DNA of 64,000 bases from Pseudomonas mendocina (GCF_003008615.1 NZ_CP027657.1:4836001-4900000), one strand, 5' to 3'; counted from the first letter of the stretch, positions 7,654 through 16,057 are shown. The notes: generated by a model not told the origin, from the sequence alone. Numbers and translations: made by a program.

Positions 7654-8343
7654 TTACATCAGGTGCTGCTTGTCGGTCTCGATGGCTGCATCAAGAGTCT
7701 CCAGCAGTGCCTTGCGCACCTTCAGCTTGGTGTTCTTGTGCGCGGTCATGTTGATCTTCTTCATCTGCTGCGCCACGGCCTGGGCGGTTGCCAGCAGCTG
7801 TTCGGCCGGCACTATCTTATCCAGGAAGCCGGCATCTACCGCGCCTGCAGGGTCGAACATCTCGCCATTGATCACCGAGCGGTGGAATGCCGACTTGCGC
7901 AGACGATCACGTGCTAGCTCGATACCCACATGGTGCATGGTCATCCCGATCTGCACTTCGTTCAGGCCGATGTTGAAGGGGCCCTCGACGCCGATGCGGT
8001 AATCGGCCGACAGCAGAATGAAAGCGCCTTTGGCCACGGCATGGCCGGGGCAAGCGACGATGATCGGGTAGGGGTGGGCGAGCATGCGGCGCGCCAGGGT
8101 CGAGCCGGCAGCCACCAGATTGATTGCATTCTGCGGGCCGGAGGTCATCACCTTCAGGTCGTATCCGCCGGAGAGAATACCCGGCTGCCCGGTGATGATG
8201 ACAATGGCGCGATCCTGCTCCGCACGATCGAGCGCGGCATTGAATGCGGCGATCACGTCGGGCGAGATAGCGTTGACCTTGCCATTGCTCAGGGTAAGGG
8301 TGGCGATGCCGTCTTCGAGTTGGTAGCTGATCAGGTCGCTCAT
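7654..8343 (-). CDS. Crotonase/enoyl-CoA hydratase-isomerase family protein
   Basis: 229-aa crotonase-fold enzyme acting on an acyl-CoA substrate in the cytoplasm. The oxyanion-hole segments are visible: SGGYDLK (first) and AVAKGAFILLSADYRIG (second). The usual catalytic Glu pair of hydratases is not evident in the second half (GLNEVQIGMTM carries one Glu), so hydratase, isomerase or other crotonase chemistry cannot be decided. It is slightly shorter than classical EchA (about 260 aa). Monocistronic, ending at the bidirectional terminator. Confidence 0.9.
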   Translation of the reverse strand: MSDLISYQLEDGIATLTLSNGKVNAISPDVIAAFNAALDRAEQDRAIVIITGQPGILSGGYDLKVMTSGPQNAINLVAAGSTLARRMLAHPYPIIVACPGHAVAKGAFILLSADYRIGVEGPFNIGLNEVQIGMTMHHVGIELARDRLRKSAFHRSVINGEMFDPAGAVDAGFLDKIVPAEQLLATAQAVAQQMKKINMTAHKNTKLKVRKALLETLDAAIETDKQHLM

Positions 8344-8529
8344 GGCAGTTTTCCTTGTTAGAGCCGTGGGGCCGAATGTGGGCAGAAGGTACTCAGCCGA
8401 ATCGCTCTGGTAAAGCGCCGCGACTGACCGGTGAGTCAGTGTTTTTGCCTATCGCGGCCATGTCGTATGGCAATTGGCCGAATGCAAAACCTGGGCTTTA
8501 AGGTGAGCAGCGTACCGAAGGAGCTGCTC

Positions 8530-8748
8530 ATGAATATCTTCTATTCCATCCTTTATACGGCTGCGGTGATTGGCCTGCTGCTGGTGTCGGTTCTGCTCAG
8601 CGAAATCCTTGCCCTGCGTAGCCCATCCGGCGTGCTACTGCTATTTGGCATAGGCTTGTTCACGTCCCTAGGGTTTCTGCTATTCGGTCATATACGCTTC
8701 GACGAGCAGCCCTGCGAGGAGCCCGACGAAAACCCGCTGCGCTCTTAA
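8530..8748 (+). CDS. Small inner-membrane protein, unknown function
   Basis: 72 aa with two predicted membrane helices ([20 protein letters not shown] and [20 protein letters not shown]) and an acidic C-terminal tail. A GAAGGAG site just before the ATG at 8530 chooses this start over an upstream one at 8431. No family recognised. Lies immediately upstream of the tRNA-Ser promoter. Confidence 0.75.
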   Translation: MNIFYSILYTAAVIGLLLVSVLLSEILALRSPSGVLLLFGIGLFTSLGFLLFGHIRFDEQPCEEPDENPLRS

Positions 8749-8772
8749 GCGCATGAATCCTTTAAAAAAAAT

Positions 8773-8801
8773 TTGCCATCGGAAAAACATTCGACTACAT
8801 T
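8773..8801 (+). promoter_or_regulatory. Sigma-70 promoter of tRNA-Ser
   Basis: -35 TTGCCA (8773-8778), 17-nt spacer, -10 TACATT (8796-8801), followed by a GC-rich discriminator, as in stable-RNA promoters. It is about 38 bp before the tRNA. Confidence 0.7.
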
Positions 8802-8838
8802 AGCGCACCTCGACGGGCTGCACGGCCAATCGAGATCC

Positions 8839-8928
8839 GGTGAAGTGTCCGAGCGGTTGAAGGAGCACGCCTGGAAAGTGTGTATACGGGAAACCGTATC
8901 AAGAGTTCGAATCTCTTCTTCACCGCCA
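8839..8928 (+). tRNA. tRNA-Ser(GGA)
   Basis: Acceptor stem GGTGAAG/CTTCACC, anticodon loop CTGGAAA with anticodon GGA (reads UCC/UCU), the long variable arm typical of serine tRNAs (TACGGGAAACCGTA), T-arm AGAGTTCGAATCTCT, discriminator G and encoded CCA at 8926-8928. Its last 24 nt are the left end of the prophage attachment repeat, so the tRNA remained intact after integration. Confidence 0.97.
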
Positions 8929-8987
8929 CTTTCGCAATACCTAAAGCCCTGAAAGCTAACAAGTTTTCGGGGCTTTTTGCTTTCTGG
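8905..8987 (+). repeat. attL: 83-bp direct repeat at tRNA 3' end
   Basis: Identical to 23117-23199 over 83 bp. It covers the T-arm to CCA of tRNA-Ser and the downstream tRNA terminator (AAAGCCC ... GGGGCTTTTT). This is the host-phage core shared by both ends, so the exact crossover lies inside it. Confidence 0.95.
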
Positions 8988-8994
8988 CTTTCGG

Positions 8995-9018
8995 CAGGTG
9001 TCGAAAAAGTGTCGAAAT
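8995..9018 (+). repeat. 24-bp phage end repeat, left copy (candidate integrase arm site)
   Basis: Contains GTGTCGAAA twice in tandem. The identical 24 bp recur at 23000-23023 inside the right end, in the same orientation and outside the 83-bp core, as expected for arm-type binding sites of a tyrosine integrase. Confidence 0.7.
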
Positions 9019-9092
9019 GCCAGCTTTCTGTCTTTCAGACGTGCCGCTTCTTGTTTCAGAATGCCAGCTCCATGGACGTGAGGCGGATCAGG

Positions 9093-9803
9093 ATGCGGGT
9101 CAATTACGTATTTATCGACTACGAGAATGTGCAGGCTACATCGCTACGCTTGCTGCAGCCGGAGCATTTCAAGCTGCGTGTTTTTCTCGGGCCGAATAAT
9201 TCGAAGCTGCCCACTGACCTTGTGACTGCAATCCATCGGCTTCATGAGCGAGCTGAGTACATCCAGATGGATACGCCGGGCACTAACGCTCTGGATTTCC
9301 ATATCACGTACTACCTAGGTGTTTTGTCGGCGGCGGATCCAGTTGGTTACTACCACATAATCTCCAAAGACAAAGGCTTTGATCCGTTGATCAAGCATCT
9401 GAAATCGAAGGGACTCACGGTTGTTAGATCAGAGAGCATCGAGCAAATGCCTTGCTTCGCTGCGACTGTTGTTGCGCCTAACCCGCCTCAGAAGGCCGCT
9501 ACGCCAAATCCACCAAAACCTGCGCCTAGCCAGCCTAAAAAGCCTGAGCCGGCAAAGGCCTCGCCATCAAAAGCGACGGATAAGAACCAAGATGCTCTTA
9601 TCAAGCTGGTAGTCGCAGATCTGATCGCCAGGAAGGCTTCGAAGCCGCGAACGATAAAAACGTTGATGAACACCATTCATTCCAAGCTCGGCAAAGACCG
9701 CGCTCTTAGTGAGATAGAGCAGATCTACAAGGTCATGCGTCAGCGAGGCCTGGTGAAAGAGGCTGGTACGAAGGTGTCTTACGCGCTACCGAGTGGGAAA
9801 TAA
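9093..9803 (+). CDS. NYN/PIN-like (LabA-type) putative RNase, prophage cargo
   Basis: 236 aa. The N-terminal half begins [12 protein letters not shown], with acidic residues as in the NYN subgroup of PIN-fold nucleases, followed by a conserved [11 protein letters not shown] acidic motif and [16 protein letters not shown] (third metal-binding Asp). A Pro/Lys/Ala-rich linker (about residues 135-165) leads to a C-terminal helical domain resembling a winged helix ([12 protein letters not shown]...RGLVKEAG). The start at 9093 is chosen because an AGGCGG precedes it; ATG 9072 is an alternative. Lies between attL and the integrase gene, converging with it with an 18-bp overlap. Probably a lysogenic-conversion (possibly antiviral) gene; the activity is inferred. 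Confidence 0.8.
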   Translation: MRVNYVFIDYENVQATSLRLLQPEHFKLRVFLGPNNSKLPTDLVTAIHRLHERAEYIQMDTPGTNALDFHITYYLGVLSAADPVGYYHIISKDKGFDPLIKHLKSKGLTVVRSESIEQMPCFAATVVAPNPPQKAATPNPPKPAPSQPKKPEPAKASPSKATDKNQDALIKLVVADLIARKASKPRTIKTLMNTIHSKLGKDRALSEIEQIYKVMRQRGLVKEAGTKVSYALPSGK

Positions 9804-10775
9804 CGGATTGAGTGTCAAAGCATCCTGCAAATGATCGGGCGACAGGTGTGCATAGCGCATGGTCATCGCCAAAGACGTATGACCCAGGATTTTCTGTAGC
9901 GTCAGGATGTTCCCGCCCCGCATGACGAAGTGACTGGCGAAGGTGTGCCGCAAGACATGAGTGGCCTGGCCGGCCGGGAGCTTGATTGAGGTCTTCTCCA
10001 GGACCCTGCTAAAGGTCAGTATGCAGTTGGTGAACAGGCCGCGTCGCTTGAAGTAGACGTGCAGTGCCTTCTCCAGTGCGCTATCGATAGGAATCGACCG
10101 GGTTCGTTTCGATTTGGTGTTGGCGAAGGTCACCATGCCGTTCCGCACACGCTCAGGTGTCAGCGCTTGGGCTTCTCCCCATCGAGCACCCGTACTCAGA
10201 CAGACGCGAGCGATCAGGCCGATGCCTGGGCTAGTCGTGCGTCCGTCCAGGGCCTCGAGCAGTTCCGCTATCTGGCAGGTCGACAGGAAGGAGATAGGGC
10301 GTTCCTGAAGGCGTAGCGGACGTACCTTGGCCAGCGGGTTGGGGTAGTCGATATCGCCCAGGCGGTGCAGTTCGTTGAACAGCGCTTTCAGGTAGCCCAG
10401 CCGGTTATTCATGGTCTTACCCTGAATGCCAGCCTTTAGCAGCTCGCTTCGCGTTTCGCAGAAGGCGTTGCCGGTAAGCTTGATCGCGATAGGGTCACCT
10501 AGATCCTTGGCCAGATTCTGCAGGGTGCGGAGTATGGCGGTACCGTCAGCTAGGGCGTGGCCGTGCAGTTCGTGGTAGCGGGTGCAAAGCTCGGAGAGGC
10601 GGCGACGGTCTTTCGGCTTGGGCGTCCAGGCAGGGGATTCGATGCAGTTGGCCCGGCAGGTTGCCTCAAAGCGCTGGGCTTCACCCTTGGTCTTGAAGGT
10701 CTTGCGAAAGCGCCGGCCCTTGATGGGCTCAACGTCGACTTTCCAGCGGCCATCGCTCAGTTGCTCAATTGCCAT
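9786..10775 (-). CDS. Phage integrase, tyrosine recombinase
   Basis: 329 aa from ATG 10775 (MAIEQLSDGRWKVD). N-terminal arm-binding AP2-like region, central SAM-like core-binding region, then the catalytic domain with Arg in GARWGEA, HVLRHTFASH, LGHTSLAMT and the nucleophile Tyr in MRYAHLS near the C-terminus. All catalytic residues are present. Integrates and excises the prophage at tRNA-Ser. It follows the replication initiator gene (stop 10845) at the end of the phage operon, a feature of Pf-type phages. The ORF could start further upstream at 10841, but MAIEQL is the family-like beginning. Confidence 0.95.
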   Translation of the reverse strand: MAIEQLSDGRWKVDVEPIKGRRFRKTFKTKGEAQRFEATCRANCIESPAWTPKPKDRRRLSELCTRYHELHGHALADGTAILRTLQNLAKDLGDPIAIKLTGNAFCETRSELLKAGIQGKTMNNRLGYLKALFNELHRLGDIDYPNPLAKVRPLRLQERPISFLSTCQIAELLEALDGRTTSPGIGLIARVCLSTGARWGEAQALTPERVRNGMVTFANTKSKRTRSIPIDSALEKALHVYFKRRGLFTNCILTFSRVLEKTSIKLPAGQATHVLRHTFASHFVMRGGNILTLQKILGHTSLAMTMRYAHLSPDHLQDALTLNPLFPTR

Positions 10776-10844
10776 GATGTCGGCCCCGGCCAAGAGCGTG
10801 AACGTCAGCGTGTTTGTCTTGTTTGTGTATTTGGCAAACAAACA

Positions 10845-12122
10845 TCAGACAGCACGCCCCCAACGCACATGCCGTTCTTCAAGAATGCCTTTGATGTGCT
10901 TATACAGCCCGTCTTCATCCATGCCCTTGGCGGCATAGTGGTCGCGGATCACCGGCCAGCACTCCCAATCCTTGAGCCGATAGAAAGCCTTTCTAGCGCC
11001 CACTCGCTCCCGTGCCAGCAGGCTGACGAAGTTTCCCAGGAACAGTTCCACGTTCTTGCCGGAGAAGCCCCGTGAGGTCTTGTATTGGCGCTTGTACTCG
11101 GTTTCGTCCACCAGGGAATCGACCGGCAGATCGACGCGCACGTCGTCACGGATCAGCGTCCAGATGGGTTCGAAGTAACCAGGGCGAGCCAGCAACTTGA
11201 ATTGGCGTAGGCCATAGCGCCACAGGCCGTCGAGGTGCGGAGCAAAGGCGGCGTAGCTGTTGGTTTCGATGGCCTGGTTTGTGTGTAGATCAACAGAGCC
11301 CGAAGCGAATTGCTGGATGACAGAGTGGTGATAACGCAGCTCGACACGCCACACGTCTTGCTCGGGGTTGTAGTTGTCCGGGTCGGTTTCGTCGAAGCTA
11401 TCGCGACGCCTCCAGACGCCTTCCCAATAGTCGAGTTTATCGATGGCGCGGGCCTGTTCGGTCTTGTTGTAGATACCGAGCTGGACGCCTCCAGCGGAGC
11501 CGAACAGATACGACTGGCCTTTGCCGTAGGTGGCAGACTCCAGCGTCCACTGGATTTCCTTGATGCCGGAAATATCACGGGCTGCACGTGCGCGGCAGTG
11601 CATACGGGCTACCAGATCGGCAGGCGGTTGCCAGCCTTGGAGGTCAAGCGCGAGGTGAACGGCGCATTGGTTGCGTTCGACGTTGGTCAGGACGTGGCTG
11701 GCGTAGTAGTCCAGGCGTTCTTGCAGGCGCTCAGGTGAGAAGGTGTCGATAGCGTGGGGCGAGACTTCGATTTTCAGGTGGGGGCCGATGTTCTCAAGCT
11801 TGGCGTTGAAATTCTTCACCAGCAGGATGATGCCAAGGTCAGCGTTTTGCAGCTTGTACTGGTAGCCGGAATCCTTGCTGACACGCCCCGAGTGCCAACG
11901 CTGGCCAGCGAAATCGACGATGGTGCCGGGCTTCTCGAACAGGCACATGATTTCAGGGCGGATCAGGCCACGGTACAACTGGCGGACGGTATCGACGCTA
12001 CAGGCCAGGATTCGGACGTTGGAAAGGTCAGTTATCCGAGCGGTCATGCTGTCGAAGAACAGCCTACCGGTTGGAGTTTTCTTGAACTCACGATCTACGC
12101 GGAGTAGGTCTTTAACTGCCAT
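10845..12122 (-). CDS. Phage replication initiation protein (Pf-type RI, rolling circle)
   Basis: 425 aa, in the position of the Pf4 replication initiator (PA0727). It should nick the double-stranded replicative form to start rolling-circle replication. Visible features that fit a Rep_trans/phage-plasmid replication protein: HLALDLQGW, YGKGQSYLFGSAGGVQLGIYNKTEQA and WRVELRYHH. Preceded by GGAGC and separated from zot by a 143-bp region with strong hairpins. No frameshift. Confidence 0.88.
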   Translation of the reverse strand: MAVKDLLRVDREFKKTPTGRLFFDSMTARITDLSNVRILACSVDTVRQLYRGLIRPEIMCLFEKPGTIVDFAGQRWHSGRVSKDSGYQYKLQNADLGIILLVKNFNAKLENIGPHLKIEVSPHAIDTFSPERLQERLDYYASHVLTNVERNQCAVHLALDLQGWQPPADLVARMHCRARAARDISGIKEIQWTLESATYGKGQSYLFGSAGGVQLGIYNKTEQARAIDKLDYWEGVWRRRDSFDETDPDNYNPEQDVWRVELRYHHSVIQQFASGSVDLHTNQAIETNSYAAFAPHLDGLWRYGLRQFKLLARPGYFEPIWTLIRDDVRVDLPVDSLVDETEYKRQYKTSRGFSGKNVELFLGNFVSLLARERVGARKAFYRLKDWECWPVIRDHYAAKGMDEDGLYKHIKGILEERHVRWGRAV

Positions 12123-12185
12123 TTTCTAATGCTCCAAATAGTGCCGAATCGACACGTTTAACCTTGGTTTATCTGACGTGCTACA

Positions 12186-12248
12186 GGGACGTCAGCAGGC
12201 GCGTTCTGCGCGCCCGCTCGTCCCTCGCAGGCGTGTGCAGAACACGCC
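12186..12248. other. Two strong hairpins between zot and the replication gene (candidate phage origin)
   Basis: Hairpin 1: outer arms GGGAC (12186-12190)/GTCCC (12220-12224), inner stem GGCGCG/CGCGCC with a 5-nt loop. Hairpin 2: GGCGTGT (12230-12236)/ACACGCC (12242-12248), 5-nt loop. There is no T-run on either side, so these are not ordinary terminators. Filamentous phages carry replication origins and packaging signals as intergenic hairpins; which one this is cannot be told. Confidence 0.5.
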
Positions 12249-12265
12249 CAGGACGCCCCGAGGCA

Positions 12266-13441
12266 TCACCACAAGAAGCGCCCCTTCTCATAGGTCACGA
12301 TGGTGACGCCGTTGTTTGGCTGCGGTTGTGAGTGGGTTTGAACGGGGGGCGGGCTGGGCGATTGGGCGGCGGCACCCTGGGCGTACTCGGGTTGTGTGCG
12401 ATCAGCTATCGCCGGATCGAAATAACCGTTCTCGACGATATCCAGGCAGAACCGAAAGTCGGTTTGCACCTTGGTGCCTTGCTGGGTGTAGCACTGGCAC
12501 ACGGTCGGCCTGCCGTTGACGGTGGCACTTGGGGCTCGGGCGAACTTGCGGGCGTAGATGTCGGGGTCATGACTGGACATGCAGTACAGCCGCGGGAAGG
12601 CCTTGGGCTTGGTCAGGTCGTCATAGATGGGCGCCGAGGCGGGCAGATCGGCTACCCGTGGAACACGTTGATCGAGGTAGCTGGCGGTAGATTGCGGGCC
12701 GGAATTTTCGCCGGTATCGCCAAGCGGCTTGATGAAGGCTCCAACGGTGCTTTTGACCTGATCGACCATGCTGGCCGGCGCCGCGCCTGGCGCGCTTTCC
12801 TGTTTGCCTTGCTGGTAGCGCTCATACACCCGAAAGACCATGATCCCGGCGATGATGATGACGGCAATCGCCATTAAGAACTTGGTCGGCACCTTGGCCT
12901 GAAAGTGGTGCTTGGCGTTGGTGCTGGTATAGGAGCCGAAGTAACGCTTATCGAGACGAAGCGTTTTCTTGTCGGCATCCTTGAAGCTGGTTTTGACTTC
13001 GACCTTTTCCACCACGACTTCGGATTCGAAGCGCAGCAGCTGGGGGGACTTGAACACGCGCCAGTAGTGGATATGGCTGTTGCACAGACGACGAAGGTGC
13101 ACATCCAGGTATCGCGGATCTTGGGTAACCAGGTGCACTTCGTGGCCTTGGTGGCGCATGGTTTCGAAGCGGGTGATGTGCTCAGGCGGTCGTGCCCTGG
13201 GATCACGGGCACCAAACCAGCCTTGGGCTTCGTCAACGACGATGATGCAGTCATGCGGCAGCTCGTACCACTTTTCGGGGTCGTCGAAGCTGAACCACTG
13301 CGCTTGCAGCGTTTCGGGCTTGAGGCCGTTGATGTTGTGGAAGTAGACGACGCGACCTTCGGCATGGGCCTTCTGATCCACTTCGCGGATGGTGTTGAGT
13401 GTCTTGCCATGGCCGGGCTTGCCGGTGCGAATAATGAGCAT
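12266..13441 (-). CDS. zot: Zot-domain assembly ATPase (pI-like)
   Basis: 391 aa. N-terminal Zonular occludens toxin P-loop domain with Walker A TGKPGHGKT (residues 6-14) and Walker B IIVVDEAQGW; one membrane helix at about 190-210 (FLMAIAVIIIAGIMVF); then a periplasmic tail with three or four Cys (LYCMSS, VCQCYTQ, FCLD). This is the inner-membrane motor that extrudes and assembles the filamentous virion, equivalent to M13 pI and Pf4 PA0726. Starts 11 bp after the preceding DUF2523-like gene. Confidence 0.95.
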   Translation of the reverse strand: MLIIRTGKPGHGKTLNTIREVDQKAHAEGRVVYFHNINGLKPETLQAQWFSFDDPEKWYELPHDCIIVVDEAQGWFGARDPRARPPEHITRFETMRHQGHEVHLVTQDPRYLDVHLRRLCNSHIHYWRVFKSPQLLRFESEVVVEKVEVKTSFKDADKKTLRLDKRYFGSYTSTNAKHHFQAKVPTKFLMAIAVIIIAGIMVFRVYERYQQGKQESAPGAAPASMVDQVKSTVGAFIKPLGDTGENSGPQSTASYLDQRVPRVADLPASAPIYDDLTKPKAFPRLYCMSSHDPDIYARKFARAPSATVNGRPTVCQCYTQQGTKVQTDFRFCLDIVENGYFDPAIADRTQPEYAQGAAAQSPSPPPVQTHSQPQPNNGVTIVTYEKGRFLW

Positions 13442-13452
13442 CGGTCGGCCTC

Positions 13453-13779
13453 CTAGGCTTCAATCGAGGTGCCGCCGGGCTTGCGCCAGACTTGGTTGCG
13501 TTGTCGGTCGGTGGCCTTGTCGATGCCGGCCAGGATGAAGCGCGTGGTGATGGCAGCGAAAAAGATGTTCACGCACACATCGAACTTGGCCAGCCCAAGG
13601 ATTTGTTGAATCACTGGGCCCGATTCACCCATCCGGGCAATGACGTAGCTTTGCGCTTCACCAATGATCAGGTTGAAGCCGACGTAGGTGACGAAGCCGA
13701 AGCCGATGATTTTCAGCGCCATCTTGACCAGTGGGCCGACGACGATGATCAGCAGTTGAGCCAGAAACAGGTAATGCAT
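13453..13779 (-). CDS. DUF2523-like inovirus minor coat/assembly membrane protein
   Basis: 108 aa with three hydrophobic segments (residues about 3-18, 22-42 and 75-95). It sits between coaA and zot exactly where Pf4 PA0725 and the pVI-type minor coat protein lie. The start ATG overlaps the end of coaA by one base, so translation is coupled. A structural pVI-like role is inferred from position and hydrophobicity. Confidence 0.85.
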   Translation of the reverse strand: MHYLFLAQLLIIVVGPLVKMALKIIGFGFVTYVGFNLIIGEAQSYVIARMGESGPVIQQILGLAKFDVCVNIFFAAITTRFILAGIDKATDRQRNQVWRKPGGTSIEA

Positions 13780-15272
13780 CAGTTACCTCCTACGGAACGC
13801 CCGACGTACAGGGCAGCAAGGATGGTGGCGACAGCCACGAACAGGCCGCTGAGGTCAGAGGCGGCCTGACACAGCGGTTCAAAGGAAAGGGCGAAGGTGC
13901 GACCGCCAGCGGTGCGCAGGTTGAAGCTCTTGTCTTGGGGGCAGGTGGCGGGCAGAAAGCGGGTGCCCTGGCGGATCAGGGACGGGACTTCGATATCGCC
14001 CTGGCCTTCCTGCAGGTCGAATTGCTCACCCTCGAACAGGCCTTCGATATCGGATTTCTTGCCCGCGTAGTCGGACATTTCCTCAGCCAGGCAGCGCTGT
14101 TCTTTCTGCTGCTGGAGGATGGCGCAGTCGATGGCGTCGCCCGAGCAGGACACCGGCGCATCACATTCGCCTACGGTGGCGGTGCGTTCCTCTTCCTCGC
14201 CTTCTTCTTCACCCTCACTTTCCTTGTCACCGTCCTTTTCACCTTCACCCGGTTTGCAGCCGGTACCGGTGCACGTGCCGGACTCATTGCCAGGCTTGCC
14301 GTCTGCGTCAGTCTCGCTGGTGCCAGTTTCGGTCTTGCTGGTGGAGGTGCAGGGCTTCACGCCCTTGCAGGTGGTTTTGTCGGTGGTCTTGGTGGTGTCG
14401 GTTTTTTTGGAACCGTCCGGGTTGGTGGTCTCAGTGGTGTTCTCGGTGGTTTCAGTCTTGGTGTACTCGGGCGGCGGATTGCCCGCTTTGCAGGCGCTGG
14501 ACTGCCAGCCGGCTACACAGTCAATAGTGCCAGGTTGCTTGAACTCTTCTTTGGCGGTGCAGGATCGGCTACGGGTGCCGTCAGGGTTGGTGACCCACTG
14601 ATCGCAGATATTGTCGCGGGCGTACTCGGGCGTTTTATCCATCGGCGGTTGTGCCGGTGGCTGATCGAAGACGCTGCCGTTCTGCGGGTCATCCGACTCG
14701 GTGCAGGAGGTGCCATTACCCTGATATTCGTACTTACCGTAGCTGTTATCGAGCTGGTCAGGGCTGGGGTTCACGAAGCGGTAAACGTCGAGCACCTTGT
14801 AGGTGAACGTGTACTGGCAGGCGTTCTCGCAGATGGTCAGCGGCGGTTCGACGACCGGCCCGCCAACGGGACCTCGAAGGTGTTGATGGGCAGTGCGTCG
14901 CCCCGATGTGGACTCACATGGATCGCCCTTACATTGAGATGAGCCATCACCAATGCTGGGGTCGTAGACAGTTCCAGCAGGGCAATCGGTACCCCGGCGA
15001 ACGGTTTGGATGGTGATTCGGCATGACCCGGCGGTGCACCCGTTGACTCTGTAGCGATAAGAAATCTGGTCGGGTGATGTAGATGTGACCGTCTCGAAGG
15101 TGAGGCCATTCGGGTAGGCACCCTGAGATGCAAAGGAAGCGAGTCGAGCGTCGCGAACCTCTAGGCTAGTCGTAAATCGGCCAAAGCCAGGGTTACCGGA
15201 CAGTTCCCAGTAATACTCTTCAGCCGATGCCAATGCAGGCAGTACGAAGAAGAACGCAATCCACCAACGCAT
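13779..15272 (-). CDS. coaA: Adsorption protein CoaA (pIII-like)
   Basis: 497 aa from ATG 15272, chosen because GAGG lies 5 nt before it and it gives a clean signal peptide (MRWWIAFFFVLPALASA). The N-terminal domains are Cys-rich; the middle (about residues 255-360) is low-complexity Thr/Ser/Glu/Gly repeat; the end has one membrane anchor (FVAVATILAALYVG). This is the layout of pIII-type tip proteins that bind the pilus receptor and the TolA-like coreceptor. The very acidic Glu-rich run just before the Cys cluster (ECDAPVSC) is conspicuous. Confidence 0.92.
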   Translation of the reverse strand: MRWWIAFFFVLPALASAEEYYWELSGNPGFGRFTTSLEVRDARLASFASQGAYPNGLTFETVTSTSPDQISYRYRVNGCTAGSCRITIQTVRRGTDCPAGTVYDPSIGDGSSQCKGDPCESTSGRRTAHQHLRGPVGGPVVEPPLTICENACQYTFTYKVLDVYRFVNPSPDQLDNSYGKYEYQGNGTSCTESDDPQNGSVFDQPPAQPPMDKTPEYARDNICDQWVTNPDGTRSRSCTAKEEFKQPGTIDCVAGWQSSACKAGNPPPEYTKTETTENTTETTNPDGSKKTDTTKTTDKTTCKGVKPCTSTSKTETGTSETDADGKPGNESGTCTGTGCKPGEGEKDGDKESEGEEEGEEEERTATVGECDAPVSCSGDAIDCAILQQQKEQRCLAEEMSDYAGKKSDIEGLFEGEQFDLQEGQGDIEVPSLIRQGTRFLPATCPQDKSFNLRTAGGRTFALSFEPLCQAASDLSGLFVAVATILAALYVGRSVGGN

Positions 15273-15279
15273 ACCCACC

Positions 15280-15351
15280 TCACACCCGCCCAAAGAACAC
15301 GGCCCACAACGCGGCGACCGTGATCAGCAGGACAAACAGTTCGTAACTCAT
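15280..15351 (-). CDS. Tiny hydrophobic virion protein (pVII/pIX-like), 23 aa
   Basis: MSYELFVLLI... is a single hydrophobic helix ending FFGRV, between the coaB terminator and coaA, 8 bp from the latter. Inoviruses encode such short helical minor coat proteins. The ATG at 15351 has GGTGCTCCCG before it, a moderate ribosome-binding site. Assignment rests on position and composition. Confidence 0.65.
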   Translation of the reverse strand: MSYELFVLLITVAALWAVFFGRV

Positions 15352-15364
15352 CGGGAGCACCTGA

Positions 15365-15392
15365 AAAGAAAACCCCGCCGAGGCGGGGCTTT
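15365..15392 (-). terminator. Intrinsic terminator after coaB
   Basis: Minus strand CCCCGCC-TC-GGCGGGG followed by TTTTCTTTTC. A central terminator directly after the major coat gene is typical of filamentous phages and keeps coat protein expression far above that of downstream genes. Confidence 0.85.
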
Positions 15393-15422
15393 GCTTGCTT
15401 CGGCACATACGTGCAGTTGCGG

Positions 15423-15629
15423 TTACAGCGCGCGGCGCATGTACTTGAAGGCCATGGCCGCGATGATCACGGCGAACACGGCCCAACCGATGGTGCCGAC
15501 GTCGGTACCGGCGGTATCCAGGGCGGCGGTGGCTTCGGCCGGAACAGCGGCGTAGGCCTGTTGAACCGACAGCAGGCCGATTGCAGCGGCGGCGCCGAGC
15601 GAACGGCGCAGGGTCTTGATGTGTTGCAT
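15423..15629 (-). CDS. coaB: Major coat protein CoaB (pVIII-like)
   Basis: 68 aa from ATG 15629 (MQHIKTLRRS), signal peptide cleaved after AYA (about residue 27), leaving a mature coat of about 41 residues: short acidic/Ala-rich N-terminus (EATAALDTAGTD), a hydrophobic helix (VGTIGWAVFAVIIAAMAF) and a basic end KYMRR that faces DNA. The length and charge pattern are those of Pf-type coat proteins. Upstream in-frame extension to 15797 lacks support. Confidence 0.95.
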   Translation of the reverse strand: MQHIKTLRRSLGAAAAIGLLSVQQAYAAVPAEATAALDTAGTDVGTIGWAVFAVIIAAMAFKYMRRAL

Positions 15630-15634
15630 GGGTA

Positions 15635-15853
15635 TTACCTCGCTTTCAGGACTTTTTTCAGGACGAGGAACCCGAACACAGTGGCGAACAGAATCACCGC
15701 TTCGCCTTGCAGTTCGGACACGTCGTCCCAGGTGAGCGCAGAGCCGATAAGGCTCTGCATTTCGTCGTCCGCGATGGAAACCAGCTGGCCCGTGCACAGG
15801 AGTTCACCCGAGGCACCAACCGACCATTCCCCATCGCAGGCGATGAAATTCAT
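15635..15853 (-). CDS. Pf-type small phage protein with C-terminal membrane helix
   Basis: 72 aa; N-terminal MNFIACDGEWSVG with two Cys (ACDGE, LLCTGQ), C-terminal hydrophobic helix VILFATVFGFLVLKKVLKAR. Immediately upstream of coaB (5 bp) and equivalent in position to Pf4 PA0722. Could be a minor virion or assembly protein; the function is unknown. Confidence 0.8.
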   Translation of the reverse strand: MNFIACDGEWSVGASGELLCTGQLVSIADDEMQSLIGSALTWDDVSELQGEAVILFATVFGFLVLKKVLKAR

Positions 15854-15862
15854 AGGCCCTCT

Positions 15863-16042
15863 TTACTCAGCCAGGCTGGGGTCGCGGATGACCTCAGCCA
15901 TGTCCAGGCAGTCGGGGCACAGGGTTTGGTGGGGCGCCTGGTTCAGATCGGGCAGCAGGTCGGGCTGTGGGGCAGGCTGGCTGTAGAGCTGGCCCATGGG
16001 CTGCCCGCAGCAGTCACACAGCACGCGATCAACGATCAGCAC
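15863..16042 (-). CDS. Small zinc-ribbon-like phage protein (GTG start)
   Basis: 59 aa, too short for usual ORF cut-offs. Starts at GTG 16042 with GGAGGG 6 nt upstream. It has two Cys pairs, CDCCGQPM (residues 9-16) and CPDC (42-45), which look like a zinc ribbon, joined by a Pro/Gln-rich linker. It lies between the ssDNA-binding protein and the next small gene, equivalent to Pf4 PA0721. Function unknown. Confidence 0.8.
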   Translation of the reverse strand: MLIVDRVLCDCCGQPMGQLYSQPAPQPDLLPDLNQAPHQTLCPDCLDMAEVIRDPSLAE

Positions 16043-16057
16043 GGCGGCGCCCTCCGG

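Noticed and set aside
8880..9092. Upstream extension of the NYN gene into tRNA-Ser
   Set aside because: Would begin within the tRNA and cross the att core; no ribosome-binding site.
14160..14500. Repetitive stretch as possible CRISPR or tandem repeat locus
   Set aside because: It is the low-complexity Thr/Glu linker of the CoaA adhesin; no spaced repeats. No CRISPR array was seen anywhere in the window.
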